In this document: piece by piece, positions 7,357-16,086 of the stretch
Layout of the letters: every line of letters starts with the position of its first letter
How positions within the stretch are numbered: the first letter of the stretch is position 1
Source: Streptomyces populi
GTDB taxonomy: Bacteria; Actinomycetota; Actinomycetes; Streptomycetales; Streptomycetaceae
Length of the DNA: 40,461 nt
NCBI RefSeq assembly: GCF_002911015.1
Contig: NZ_KZ626916.1
Span: 1-40,461, forward strand
Reading direction: 5' to 3'
Position numbers and translations under genes: made by a program
The notes under the pieces: model-generated
What the model saw: the letters and a program-made list of their open reading frames with translations, nothing else
Database searches by the model: none
Told to the model about the DNA's origin: nothing

Positions 7357-8349
7357 ATGAAGCTTCGCCGTGCCATGGCCACTGCGGCCGCGACGGCTGT
7401 CATAGCCCCGCTCGCGTTGCTGTCGGTCGCGCCGGCCGCGTTCGCGGAAGAAGAAAGCCCGTCCCCGAGTGCGAGCGTGTCCGAGTCCGCAACCGAGTCG
7501 GCCTCGCCGAGCCCGACCGAGTCGGCCCCCGAGCCGTCCGGCTCGGAGTCGGCTCCCGAGCCGAGCACCTCCGCCTCCGCCTCCACCTCCGCGTCCGCCC
7601 CGGCCCCGAGCGGCTCCGCCTCGGAGTCGGCGCCCGCGCCGAGCACCTCCGCGTCGGCGTCGGAGTCCCCCGACCCCGAGCCCTCCGAGTGCTCGGACTC
7701 CAAGGTCGACGTCTCCATCACGGGCCTGCCCGGCAAGATCGCGGCGGGCAGCGGCTGGCACAAGTTCTCCCTGAACGTCGCGAACAACTCCGAATCCACC
7801 CTGAGCGACCTCGGCTACTTCGCCGGCGCCTCCTCCGACGAGGCCGGCGAGAACCTCTTCGAGAGCAAGAAGGTCCAGCTCCAGGCGTACAACGAGGTCG
7901 ACAAGGCCTGGGAGAACGTCGACGAGGACGGGGCCGCGGTCGGCTTCGTCGGCTACACCGACGAGCTCAAGCCCGGCTACGAGGTCGACATCCCGCTGCG
8001 CATCAACGTGCACTCCAACGCCCCGGTCGGCGCCGGCTTCTCCCTCGGCGCCAGCATCTACGGCGACGCCGACGCGGAGTGCTTCGGCTACGGCGAGGTC
8101 GCCTACAAGTTCCAGATCGTCAAGGCCGGCACGGACACCGACGGCACCAAGCCGCAGGAAGGCGGCAAGGTCCCGGTCTCGGACAAGCCCGCCGACAAGA
8201 GCAACACCCCGCAGGTCAACGGCAGCCTCGCCGAGACGGGCTCCAGCTCCGCCCTGCCGATGATCGGCCTCGCCGGCGGCATCGCCGTCGTCGCCGGCGC
8301 CGGTGCGCTGGTCGTCGTCCGTCGCCGCAAGTCCGGCGCGAGCGCGTAA
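7357..8349 (+). CDS. LAETG-anchored cell-wall surface protein
   Basis: A 330-residue secreted protein. The signal peptide (1 to about 30) ends in APAAFA. Residues 32-105 are a Ser/Pro/Glu/Ala stalk of near-repeats such as SAPEPS and STSASA. A folded domain follows at about 108-265, with Cys residues near each end (CSDSK and AECFGY). After a polar linker comes LAETG at 291-295, a hydrophobic segment and an RRRKSG tail. LAxTG followed by helix and positive tail is the class E sortase signal known in Streptomyces, so the protein should be linked to peptidoglycan through the Thr. ATG at 7357 follows GAGG at 6 nt. No sortase gene is in the window. The ligand or function of the folded domain is unknown. 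Confidence 0.88.
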   Translation: MKLRRAMATAAATAVIAPLALLSVAPAAFAEEESPSPSASVSESATESASPSPTESAPEPSGSESAPEPSTSASASTSASAPAPSGSASESAPAPSTSASASESPDPEPSECSDSKVDVSITGLPGKIAAGSGWHKFSLNVANNSESTLSDLGYFAGASSDEAGENLFESKKVQLQAYNEVDKAWENVDEDGAAVGFVGYTDELKPGYEVDIPLRINVHSNAPVGAGFSLGASIYGDADAECFGYGEVAYKFQIVKAGTDTDGTKPQEGGKVPVSDKPADKSNTPQVNGSLAETGSSSALPMIGLAGGIAVVAGAGALVVVRRRKSGASA

Positions 8350-8389
8350 CACCGCGGCACCGCACGGCTGACGCGGACGTCGGCCCCGT

Positions 8390-8439
8390 ACGAAGAGAAG
8401 GACCTGCGCTCGGAGGGGGGCGCAGGTCCTTCTTTTCGT
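8390..8439 (+). terminator. 20-bp hairpin terminator after the LAETG gene
   Basis: Arms 8390-8409 and 8420-8439 pair over 20 bp with one G-U, around a 10-nt loop. A T-rich run (ttcttttc) falls in the 3' arm. It lies 41 nt past the LAETG stop and faces the end of the leftward GMC oxidoreductase gene, so it may work both ways. Confidence 0.85.
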
Positions 8440-8519
8440 CGTACCGGACTTCGCAGCACCGGACATCGCCGCAATGGGCTTCTCCGTACGGGACTTCGCC
8501 GCCCGGAGCGGATCCCGGG

Positions 8520-10325
8520 CTACGGCTTCGGCGGCACCGCGGGCATGCCCAGGAACGGCAGCCGCAGCGCGCCGAAGGCGTCCGCGGGGACGGCGGGGCT
8601 GTGCGGCTCCACCGCCTTCAGACGCTCGTACGAGGCTCCGGGCGCCGGACGCGGATCGGCCTCGCCCTTGTTGGGCCAGAACGACATGGCCCGTTCGGCC
8701 TGCGCGGTGATGGTGAGCGACGGGTTGACGCCGAGGTTCGCGGAGACGGCGGCGCCGTCGACGACGGAGATGCCCGGGTGGCCGTAGAGCCGGTGGTACG
8801 GGTCGATGACGCCCTCCTCGGCACCGGCGCCGATCGGACAGCCGCCGAGGAAGTGCGCGGTGAGCGGGGTGCCCATCAGCTCTCCGACGTTGCTGCCCGG
8901 GAAGCCGTTGATCTCCTCGGCGAGGGCGGAGGCGGCCCGTGAAGCGGCCTCGATCTGCTTGGGGTTGGGCGCGCCGTGCCCCTGCCGTGCCGTCAACAGC
9001 CCCTTGCCCGCGCCCTTGGGCTTGAGGTAGGTCGTCAGGGAGTTGTCGAGCGACTGCATCACCAGCCCGATGATGGTGCGTTCGGACCAGCGGCGGTTGG
9101 AGAGCGACCGGAGCACGAGCAGCGGGTGCCGGGCCGCGTTGACGAGCCACCCCGCCACCCTCGACGAGCCCTCCGCGTAGGGGACCTGGAGGATGGACAT
9201 GCCGCCCATCGCGTTGGAGCCCTTGCCGTAGCGGACGGGTTCGATGTGGGTGTCCTCGTCCGGGTGGATCGAGGAGGTGATGGCCACCCCGCGGGTGAAG
9301 TCGGCCTTCGTGCCGTGCGCCTTGCGGTAGCGGCGGTCGTCGGTCTGCGCGCCCACCAGCGCCTCGGAGTTGGTGCGGGTCAGCTCGCCCAGCCGCTTCG
9401 ACAGGTACGGCAGCTGACCGCCGGCCTTCATGCGGTGCAGCAGCGTCTGGGTGCCGTAGGTGCCGGCCGCGAGGACGACCCGGTGCGCGGTGAACGTCCG
9501 CCCCTCGCCCTTGCGCCGGTCGTCCGTCGGGAGGGTCTGGACGGCGTAGCCGCCGCGTGAGTCGTCGGTGACGGACACGACGGTCGTCATGGGGTGGACG
9601 ACCGCGCCCGCCTTCTCGGCGAGGTGGAGGTAGTTCTCGTTGAGGGTGTTCTTGGCTCCGTGACGGCAGCCGGTCATGCACTCGCCGCACTCGGTGCAGG
9701 CCTTGCGCGAGGGCCCGACGCCCCCGAAGTACGGGTCGGCGACCTCCGCACCGGGCTTGGCGCCGGACGAGCCGTCCGCGTCCCGCCCGTCGCCGAAGAA
9801 GACGCCGACGGGCGCCATGTGGAAGGTGTCGCCCACGCCCATCCGTTCCGCGGCGGCCTTGAGGTGCACGTCCGACGGGGTCATGGTCGGGTTGAGCCGC
9901 ACGCCCAGCATGCGCTTGGCCTGGTCGTAGTACGGCTTCAGCTCCTCCTCCCAGTCGGTGATGTCCTTCCACTGCGGGTCCTCGAAGAACGGCTTCGGCG
10001 GTACGTAGAGGGTGTTGGCGTAGTTGAGCGAACCGCCCCCCACGCCCGCCCCCGCGAGCACCATCACGTTGCCCAGCAGATGGATGCGCTGGATGCCGTA
10101 CATGCCGAGCCGCGGCGCCCAGAGGTAGTTCTTGATGTCCCAGGAGTTCTTGGGGAGCGTGTCGCGGGTGAAGCGCCGGCCGGCTTCGAGGACGCCTACG
10201 CGGTACCCCTTCTCCGTCAGCCGCAGGGCGGTGACGGAACCGCCGAAGCCGGAGCCGACGACGACCACGTCGTAGTCGTACGTCTCCTCGTCCGGCTGTT
10301 CCTGGACAGAGCTCTCCTGTGACAC
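8520..10325 (-). CDS. GMC-family oxidoreductase (ChoD/cholesterol oxidase-like)
   Basis: 601-residue FAD enzyme. The dinucleotide motif VVVVGSGFGGSVTALRL lies near residues 20-36 and VLEAGRRF at 44-51. The GMC-like segment GVGGGSLNYANTL is near 95, and the C-terminal HFLGGCPIGAGAEEGVIDPY and LTITAQAERAM match the active-site and FAD-closing parts. A striking Cys cluster, CTECGECMTGCRHGAKNTLN, sits near 211-230, as I recall from mycobacterial ChoD-like proteins. The gene order here also matches the choD position next to guaB3 and guaA in Mycobacterium. No signal peptide. GTG at 10325 follows GAGGAG. It lies 75 nt after the aldehyde dehydrogenase gene, so both form one operon: alcohol to aldehyde here and aldehyde to acid there is a reasonable inference. 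The true substrate is unproven. Confidence 0.9.
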   Translation of the reverse strand: MSQESSVQEQPDEETYDYDVVVVGSGFGGSVTALRLTEKGYRVGVLEAGRRFTRDTLPKNSWDIKNYLWAPRLGMYGIQRIHLLGNVMVLAGAGVGGGSLNYANTLYVPPKPFFEDPQWKDITDWEEELKPYYDQAKRMLGVRLNPTMTPSDVHLKAAAERMGVGDTFHMAPVGVFFGDGRDADGSSGAKPGAEVADPYFGGVGPSRKACTECGECMTGCRHGAKNTLNENYLHLAEKAGAVVHPMTTVVSVTDDSRGGYAVQTLPTDDRRKGEGRTFTAHRVVLAAGTYGTQTLLHRMKAGGQLPYLSKRLGELTRTNSEALVGAQTDDRRYRKAHGTKADFTRGVAITSSIHPDEDTHIEPVRYGKGSNAMGGMSILQVPYAEGSSRVAGWLVNAARHPLLVLRSLSNRRWSERTIIGLVMQSLDNSLTTYLKPKGAGKGLLTARQGHGAPNPKQIEAASRAASALAEEINGFPGSNVGELMGTPLTAHFLGGCPIGAGAEEGVIDPYHRLYGHPGISVVDGAAVSANLGVNPSLTITAQAERAMSFWPNKGEADPRPAPGASYERLKAVEPHSPAVPADAFGALRLPFLGMPAVPPKP

Positions 10326-10400
10326 GTGCCGCTCTCCTCGTCGAGACCGTTGAGAACCGTTGGTTGAGGACCGTTGTGGGATCCGTCGGGGACCGGCGGG

Positions 10401-12278
10401 CTACCGCAGCCGGAGCGCCTTCATGACCTTCAGGCTCCGGCTCATGAACGCCGCGTACTTCTCGTCGTCCATGCCGAGGGACGGCGCCATCGGCAGCAGC
10501 CTCTGGTGGGCGACGGTCTGCGCCTCGGTGTACTTGAGGATGCCCTCGGAGCCGTGTCGGCGGCCGAGGCCGGAGTCCTTCATGCCGCCCATCGGCGACT
10601 GGACGCTGCCGTACGCGGGCGCGTACCCCTCGTTGACGTTCACCGTGCCGGTCCGCAGCCGGGCCGCGAGCGCGCGACCGCGCCGGCCGTCCTTCGTCCA
10701 GACGGAGGAGTTGAGGCCGTACGCGGTGGAGTTGGCGCGCTCGACGACCTCGTCCTCGGTCTTGAAGCGATAGACGGAGACGACCGGCCCGAAGGTCTCC
10801 TCGGCGCAGACGGCCATCGGGGCCTCCACTCCGTCGAGGATGGTGGGCTCGTAGAAGTACGGGCCGACGTCGGGCCGGGCGACACCGCCGGCGACGACCC
10901 TGGCCCCCTTGGCGACGGCTTCCTCGACGTGCCGCGTCACGGTCTCCAGCTGGCGCTCCCCGACCAGCGAGCCCATGTCCGCCCCGTACGCGAGGGAGGT
11001 GCCGAGCCGCAGGGCCCTGGTCTTGGCGGCGAACCGCTCCGTGAAGGCGTCGGCTATCGACTCGTGGACGTACAGCCGCTCGATGGAGATGCAGAGCTGT
11101 CCGGCGGAGGAGAAGCAGGCGCGGACGGCACCGGCGGCCGCCTTCTCGAGGTCGGCGTCCTCCAGGACCACCATGGCGTTCTTGCCGCCGAGTTCGAGGG
11201 AGACGCCGACCAGACGGGCGGCCGCGCCCTGGGCGACCTCACGGCCGGTCCGGGTCGAGCCCGTGAAGGAGACGTAGTCGGCGTGCCGGACGACCTCGGG
11301 TCCGACGACCGGGCCGTCGCCGATGACGACCTGGAAGACCTCGGCGGGCAGTCCGGCCTCGATCAGCAGGTCGCGCGCCCACAGGGCGGTCAGGCAGGTC
11401 TCGGTGTCGGGCTTCATGACGACCGCGTTGCCCGCGACGAAGGCCGGCAGGGCGTCGCCGACCGACAGCTCCAGCGGGTAGTTCCAGGGCGCGATCTGCC
11501 CGACGACACCGCGCGGGTGCCGCAGTTCGGTGACCTTGGTGAGGGTGGGCATCGCACCCGCGTGGCGCTTGGGGCGCAGGTAGGAGGGGGCCTTGAGCCC
11601 GTAGTGCCGCGCGGCGACCAGGACGGCCTGGACCTCCTCGTGGGCGTGCAGCCGGGTCTTGCCGGTCTCCAGCTGGACGAGGTCCAGGACCTCGGCCTGA
11701 CGGGCGAGCACGAGGTCGTGGAAGCGCAGCAGGACGGCGGCGCGGCGCCGGACCGGGGTGGCCGCCCAGGCACCCTGGGCGGCGCGGGCCCGCTCGAAGG
11801 CCTTCTCGACGTCCTCCGGGGTCGACTCGGGCACGTCGGCGAGCTTCTCGCCGGTGAACGGCGTGTGGTTGACGGTCCGCCCGGAACCGGCCACTCCCCT
11901 GGTGAGCTGCGCGACGAGCTCGGGGGTGACCACGTCGGCGGCGGTACGGGCGCCGGCCGGGGCGGGAGCGAGGGGGTTGGTGCCGAGGGCGACGGGGGTG
12001 GCGGCCGCTCCGGCGGCGGGCTCGTCCGCGTCGGCCGGATCCGCGGTGCCGGGCGTCTCGTCGACGGTGGCGGGCGTCTCTCCGGCACCCGCCGCACCGG
12101 TCGCGGTGTCCGTGGTGCCCGCGGCGTCCGTGGCGTCCGTGGCGTCCGTGGCGTCCGTGGTGGCGGACGTCGGGTCCGCGTCGGTCGCGGCGGCCACGCC
12201 GACCGCCGTGTCGGTGCCGGCCGCCTCGTCGGCGCCGGTGCTTTCCGTGGCCTGCTCCGCGGCCTGCGAGTCCGTCAT
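10401..12278 (-). CDS. gabD2: Succinic semialdehyde dehydrogenase-type ALDH with N-terminal extension
   Basis: 625 residues. The ALDH domain starts near residue 115 and is complete: GVVGQIAPWNYPLELSVGD, FTGSTRTGREV, the catalytic Glu in SLELGGKN, and the catalytic Cys in SAGQLCISIE. It would oxidise succinic semialdehyde or a similar aldehyde with NAD(P). The family is usually 450-540 residues; here about 110 extra Ala/Thr/Asp/Glu-rich residues precede the domain, including DATDATDATDA from a 9-bp DNA repeat. The start at 12278 has GAGGAGG 15 nt upstream, somewhat far, so a later internal start remains possible. A perfect 22-bp palindrome lies about 70 nt upstream. It is the first gene of the operon with the GMC oxidoreductase. 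Confidence 0.88.
   Translation of the reverse strand: MTDSQAAEQATESTGADEAAGTDTAVGVAAATDADPTSATTDATDATDATDAAGTTDTATGAAGAGETPATVDETPGTADPADADEPAAGAAATPVALGTNPLAPAPAGARTAADVVTPELVAQLTRGVAGSGRTVNHTPFTGEKLADVPESTPEDVEKAFERARAAQGAWAATPVRRRAAVLLRFHDLVLARQAEVLDLVQLETGKTRLHAHEEVQAVLVAARHYGLKAPSYLRPKRHAGAMPTLTKVTELRHPRGVVGQIAPWNYPLELSVGDALPAFVAGNAVVMKPDTETCLTALWARDLLIEAGLPAEVFQVVIGDGPVVGPEVVRHADYVSFTGSTRTGREVAQGAAARLVGVSLELGGKNAMVVLEDADLEKAAAGAVRACFSSAGQLCISIERLYVHESIADAFTERFAAKTRALRLGTSLAYGADMGSLVGERQLETVTRHVEEAVAKGARVVAGGVARPDVGPYFYEPTILDGVEAPMAVCAEETFGPVVSVYRFKTEDEVVERANSTAYGLNSSVWTKDGRRGRALAARLRTGTVNVNEGYAPAYGSVQSPMGGMKDSGLGRRHGSEGILKYTEAQTVAHQRLLPMAPSLGMDDEKYAAFMSRSLKVMKALRLR
12124..12159. repeat. 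Four copies of a 9-bp tandem repeat
   Basis: GCGTCCGTG repeated four times inside the aldehyde dehydrogenase gene. It encodes the Asp-Ala-Thr triplets of the N-terminal extension. The unit is a multiple of three, so copy number can change without a frameshift. Confidence 0.9.
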
Positions 12279-12349
12279 GAGCCGCAGGGTATGCCTCCTC
12301 GCCCCCTTTGGGTACCCGTCGGTAATGGCCTTTCACGGAGTACTCACAC

Positions 12350-12371
12350 ACTGCCAGTGATCACTGGCAGT
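12350..12371. promoter_or_regulatory. Perfect 22-bp palindrome, probable operator
   Basis: Two ACTGCCAGTGA half-sites abut head to head with no spacer. A stem without a loop suits a DNA-binding protein site better than a terminator. It lies 72 nt upstream of the aldehyde dehydrogenase start, in the 240-nt gap after the last kinase gene. Size and symmetry resemble TetR- or GntR-family operators. No such regulator is encoded in the window. Confidence 0.75.
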
Positions 12372-12500
12372 AAATGCGCTGATCAGGGCGTTGTCGGCGC
12401 GACGATCATCAATGAATCGTTTCTCCGGTGCCGCTCGGACCACCCGGCACGAGGGCCCGGGCCACGGGCCTCCGTCGTCTCCCGTGCGCGCGGCCCCTCC

Positions 12501-12534
12501 GTCACGAGACCCTGAACGTCACGAGACCCTGAAC
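12501..12534. repeat. 17-bp tandem duplication over a stop codon
   Basis: GTCACGAGACCCTGAAC is present twice in a row (12501-12517 and 12518-12534). The right copy holds the last codons and TGA of the leftward kinase gene; the left copy is an untranslated echo just past the stop. Confidence 0.9.
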
Positions 12535-14186
12535 GTGTCCACCGCGACGTCGAAGTACTCCTTCGCCTCCGTCACCCGGCCCACCGGCGCGGAGACCCAG
12601 ACGTCGTACATCCGGCCGCCCTCCTCCCAGCACAGGTCGTAGGTGTGCCGGGGACCCTCCGCCTTGCTGAAGCCGTTCCAGGTGAACTCCCAGAGGGCGG
12701 CGGTGTGTCCGTCGTGCACCGTCCGGGCGACCGCGCCGTCGCGGTAGCCGGGGTTGTTGGCCGGCCCGGAGGCGTCCGCGCGCCGCATCACGCCCAGCGG
12801 ACCGCCCGGCGCGGGATCGGCCACCTTGATACCGATGCGGAAGGTGTCCCCCGACGACATGTAGAAGATCCGCTCCCCCTGCGGATCGCGGGTGAAGCCG
12901 TCGGGCACGGCGAGCGAGAAGCCGTTCGCGTCGGAGGCGATGCGGTAGCCCGAGGGCGCGGTGCGGGCGGACGGCGTCCGGCGGCCGGTCACCGTGACGG
13001 TGGGACCGGCCTCGGTGGGCGGGGTCGACCGCGGGCCGGACGCCGGGGATCCGGTAGAGGAGGTGGAGGAGGTGCCCGGGGTGCGGGGCGTGCCCGGCGC
13101 GCTCGACGAGGCGGGCCTGCCGTCCCCTCCGCCGCCCATCAGCAGCGCGGCCGCGGACACTCCCGCACCGGCCATCGCGGCGACCAGCGCGGCGGTCACG
13201 AGGAGGCTGCGCGTGGACTGCCGGGGCGGGGCGTCGGCCACGGCGCCGGAGCCCGGCGACGGCTCGGGCGCGGGCCTGCGCAGGGACACATGGGGGATGT
13301 CCCGCCGCGTCGGCGTGTACGGGACCAGCAGCCGCGGGGTGCGGCCGGTGTCCCGGAAGGCGCGCAGCATCCGCTCCGCCTCCGCCGCGTCGAGCCGCCG
13401 CTCCGGGTCGCGCTCCAGCAGCCCTCGTACGACGGGCAGGAGCGGTGCGGCCTGGGCCGGCGGACGGATCTCGTCGACGACGACCGCGTGCAGGATCCCG
13501 CCGAGCGAGTCGCGCCGGAAGGGCGACGCCCCGCTCAGCACCGTGCACAGCAGCGCGCCGAGCGACCACAGGTCGGACTCGGGGCCGGTCCGCGCCCCGG
13601 CCATCCGCTCGGGCGCGGTGTACTCGGGCGAGCCGACGAACGAGCCGGTCTCGGTGAGTGTCGTCGCGCCCGCGACCTGGGCGATCCCGAAGTCGGTGAG
13701 CACGATGCGGTCGGTGCCCGCCTCGACGAGGACGTTGGCGGGCTTGAGGTCGCGGTGCAGGACGCCCGCCTCGTGGGCGCGGCGCAGTGCGCCGAGCAGG
13801 TCGATGCCGATGCGGGCGGCCTCGCGCGCGTCGACCGGTCCGTTCTCGGAGATCCGTTCGGCGAGCGAGCCGCCGTCGATCAACTCCATGACGATGTAAG
13901 GGCGTTCGTCGTCCTCGACGACGTCGTGGACGACGATGATGTGCGGGTGGTGCAGTTGCGCGACGGCCCGCGCCTCACGCAGGGTGCGGTCGCGCTGGAG
14001 CCGGGACTCCTCGGCCGAGAGCGAGTCGTCGACGGCCAGCTCCTTCACCGCGACCTTGCGGCCGAGCAGTTGGTCGGTGGCACGCCAGACGACGCCCATG
14101 CCGCCCCGGCCGATTCTGGTCTCCAGCCGGTACCGGCCCGCGATCACGCGGGCGTTCTCCCCCTCGGTCCCCATGCGTCCCATCAT
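12519..14186 (-). CDS. Receptor-type Ser/Thr protein kinase (fourth of four)
   Basis: About 555 residues. The kinase domain (around 18-285) is intact: glycine loop IGRGGMGVVW, Lys in KVAVKEL, HRDLKPANVL, TDFGIAQ, PEYTAPERM and SDLWSLGALL. A Pro-rich juxtamembrane part follows, then one membrane helix (SLLVTAALVAAMAGAGVSAA, around 355) and a Ser/Pro/Thr linker. The extracytoplasmic domain of about 130 residues runs from NGFSLAVPDGF through ALWEFTWNG to VDTFRVS. It has no PASTA repeats. The start is ambiguous: ATG 14186, 14183 or 14174; GGGA before 14174 favours the last slightly. It is the last gene of the leftward kinase series, 96 nt after the third kinase. Confidence 0.9.
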   Translation of the reverse strand: MMGRMGTEGENARVIAGRYRLETRIGRGGMGVVWRATDQLLGRKVAVKELAVDDSLSAEESRLQRDRTLREARAVAQLHHPHIIVVHDVVEDDERPYIVMELIDGGSLAERISENGPVDAREAARIGIDLLGALRRAHEAGVLHRDLKPANVLVEAGTDRIVLTDFGIAQVAGATTLTETGSFVGSPEYTAPERMAGARTGPESDLWSLGALLCTVLSGASPFRRDSLGGILHAVVVDEIRPPAQAAPLLPVVRGLLERDPERRLDAAEAERMLRAFRDTGRTPRLLVPYTPTRRDIPHVSLRRPAPEPSPGSGAVADAPPRQSTRSLLVTAALVAAMAGAGVSAAALLMGGGGDGRPASSSAPGTPRTPGTSSTSSTGSPASGPRSTPPTEAGPTVTVTGRRTPSARTAPSGYRIASDANGFSLAVPDGFTRDPQGERIFYMSSGDTFRIGIKVADPAPGGPLGVMRRADASGPANNPGYRDGAVARTVHDGHTAALWEFTWNGFSKAEGPRHTYDLCWEEGGRMYDVWVSAPVGRVTEAKEYFDVAVDTFRVS

Positions 14187-14282
14187 GCCGCACCGGACGC
14201 ACGCCCTCCGTGACGGTGACCGGCCAAGCACGCGGCCGCCCCGGGACGGCCGACGGCCCGCTCCGGGCGGCTCGGACCCGGA

Positions 14283-15908
14283 TCAGTCTTCCTGGAAGCT
14301 CCGCAGGATCCGGTCGAACTGCTCCTTGGTGGCGGTCCATTCGTCGGCCGGCGAGGACTCGTAGACGGCGTACTCGGTGCCGTCGCTCTTCATGTACCCG
14401 ACGTCGATCGCGTGGTAGGGACCCGGGAAGTAGTGCGGCGCGTCCTTGGCCAGGGCATCCCATGTGTACTCCCAGCGGGCACCCGGCTGGTCGCGGAAAA
14501 GCTCCTCCTTGAGGAGCAGTTGCCGGTAGTCCCGCAACCGCCCCGCGAGGTTCTCGTCCAGATCGCTCATGTGCTTGTACGAGGAGCTGAAGTCCGGATC
14601 GGTGTCGACGGCGACCCGTACGAGGTGCTTGCCCTTGTCGGGCGAGTAGTCGACCTGCCGGAGACCGTCCTTGTCGATGGAGACGGACCGCACCCACCCC
14701 TTGGGCAGGTAGATGCTGAAGCCCACCGGGTCGTCGTGCCGCTTCCAACCGGCGGGAACCGTCCCCGGGCCGCCCTTGCCGCTCGGCTTGGCGTCGCCGC
14801 TCCGGGGCGACGACGTGGAGGCGGAGCCGTCGGGGCTGCCCGTGCCGCCTGCGCCGAAGTGCTGCAACGCGATCGCGACGCCCCCGCCGATGACCGCCGC
14901 GAGGGCGACGACCAGGGCGAACATACGCAGGCGGTGCCGCTTCTGCGGCGCGGGCACGGGCTCGATCGTCATCGGCCGGTACGGCGTGGTGGCGGCCGTC
15001 TGCACACGGGTGCCGCCGGTTCCCGGTTCCGCGGTGTCGTACGCCGCCCGTACCGTCGGCGTGTACGACTGCGCCGCGCTCGACGCCCGCCCCTCCGCCG
15101 CCTCGGCGAGCATCTGCTCGGCCTGCTCCGCACCGGGCCGATCGGCCGGATCCTTGCGCAGCAGTGCGGCGAGGACGGGTCCCAGCACACCCGCGTTGAC
15201 CGGTTCCGCGGGCTCCTCCTCGACGACGGCCTGCATGGTGCCGATGGGCGAGGTGCGGCGGAACGGCGACCTGCCCTCCACCGCCGTGTACAGCGTGGCG
15301 CCGAGCGCCCACAGGTCGGACGCCGGGCCCGGGTCGTGGCCGCGCACCCGCTCCGGAGCGAGGTAGTCGACCGAGCCGACGACCTCTCCGGTGCGGGTGA
15401 TGGTGGTGTCGCCGTCGATCTGGGCGATGCCGAAGTCGGTGAGCAGCACCCGGCGGTCGCGGCCGAGCAGGACGTTGCCCGGCTTGATGTCGCGGTGCAG
15501 CACGCCCGCCGCGTGCGCGGCGCGCAGGGCCCGAAGCACCCACAGACCGATGCGCGCGGCCTCGCGCGGCTCGATACGGCCGTGCTCCTTCACCGCGTCG
15601 GCCAGCGACTCGCCCTCGACCAGCTCCATCACGATCCAGGGGCGGCCGTCGTGTTCGAGGACGTCGTGCACGGTGACGACGGCCGAGTGGTTGATGCGCG
15701 CGGCGGCGCGGGCCTCGGCACGGGTGCGGGCCAGCAGGACGCTCTGCTCGCTCTCGGCGACGTACAGCGCGGCGGTCAGCTCCTTGACCGCGACGGCACG
15801 GTGCAGCACCTCATCATGGGCGCGCCAAACCCGGCCCATGCCACCGCTGCCGATGGATTCGACAAGCCGGTAGCGGCCCGCGAGGAGCAGGCCCTGCATC
15901 TGATTCAC
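14283..15908 (-). CDS. Receptor-type Ser/Thr protein kinase (third of four)
   Basis: About 541 residues. The kinase domain is complete: IGSGGMGRVW, VAVKEL (Lys about 42), VLHRDIKPGNVLL, TDFGIAQIDGDTTITRTG, DYLAPERV and SDLWALGATLY. The activation segment has several Thr. One membrane helix, RMFALVVALAAVIGGGVAIA, lies near residue 335. The outer domain begins at VGFSIYLPKGW and contains ARWEYTWDAL near its middle, the same pattern as the sister kinases. The start is GTG 15908 (GGGGAAAT just before it) or ATG 15899. The 178-nt gap from the pseudokinase gene could hold an extra promoter. Confidence 0.9.
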   Translation of the reverse strand: MNQMQGLLLAGRYRLVESIGSGGMGRVWRAHDEVLHRAVAVKELTAALYVAESEQSVLLARTRAEARAAARINHSAVVTVHDVLEHDGRPWIVMELVEGESLADAVKEHGRIEPREAARIGLWVLRALRAAHAAGVLHRDIKPGNVLLGRDRRVLLTDFGIAQIDGDTTITRTGEVVGSVDYLAPERVRGHDPGPASDLWALGATLYTAVEGRSPFRRTSPIGTMQAVVEEEPAEPVNAGVLGPVLAALLRKDPADRPGAEQAEQMLAEAAEGRASSAAQSYTPTVRAAYDTAEPGTGGTRVQTAATTPYRPMTIEPVPAPQKRHRLRMFALVVALAAVIGGGVAIALQHFGAGGTGSPDGSASTSSPRSGDAKPSGKGGPGTVPAGWKRHDDPVGFSIYLPKGWVRSVSIDKDGLRQVDYSPDKGKHLVRVAVDTDPDFSSSYKHMSDLDENLAGRLRDYRQLLLKEELFRDQPGARWEYTWDALAKDAPHYFPGPYHAIDVGYMKSDGTEYAVYESSPADEWTATKEQFDRILRSFQED

Positions 15909-16086
15909 ATTTCCCCGCAATGGTCTTGACAGGGTCAGACTAAAGAGCGGTGCCCACCCAGGGAACAAGCGGGGTCGTACGGAGACCGCACTGTGACGGT
16001 TGTCGCTTCCTTGTACGGGAGGGAACCGTTCGATGTTCAGCAGCTCCCACCTGCCCGAACACGGCGAGTGACGGCAAGACGGTTGC

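Noticed and set aside
7210..9972. 920-codon minus-strand frame overlapping the LAETG and GMC genes
   Set aside because: It runs antisense to the LAETG gene and out of frame with the GMC gene. The product is Arg/Gly-rich without motifs.
12350..12371. Palindrome read as a terminator of the kinase series
   Set aside because: It has no loop and lies about 150 nt past the last kinase stop, directly at promoter distance from the next gene.
10374..12515. 713-codon plus-strand frame opposite the aldehyde dehydrogenase gene
   Set aside because: It mirrors the ALDH gene; the product is Gly/Arg/Val-rich with no motif, while the minus frame has the catalytic Glu and Cys of the family.
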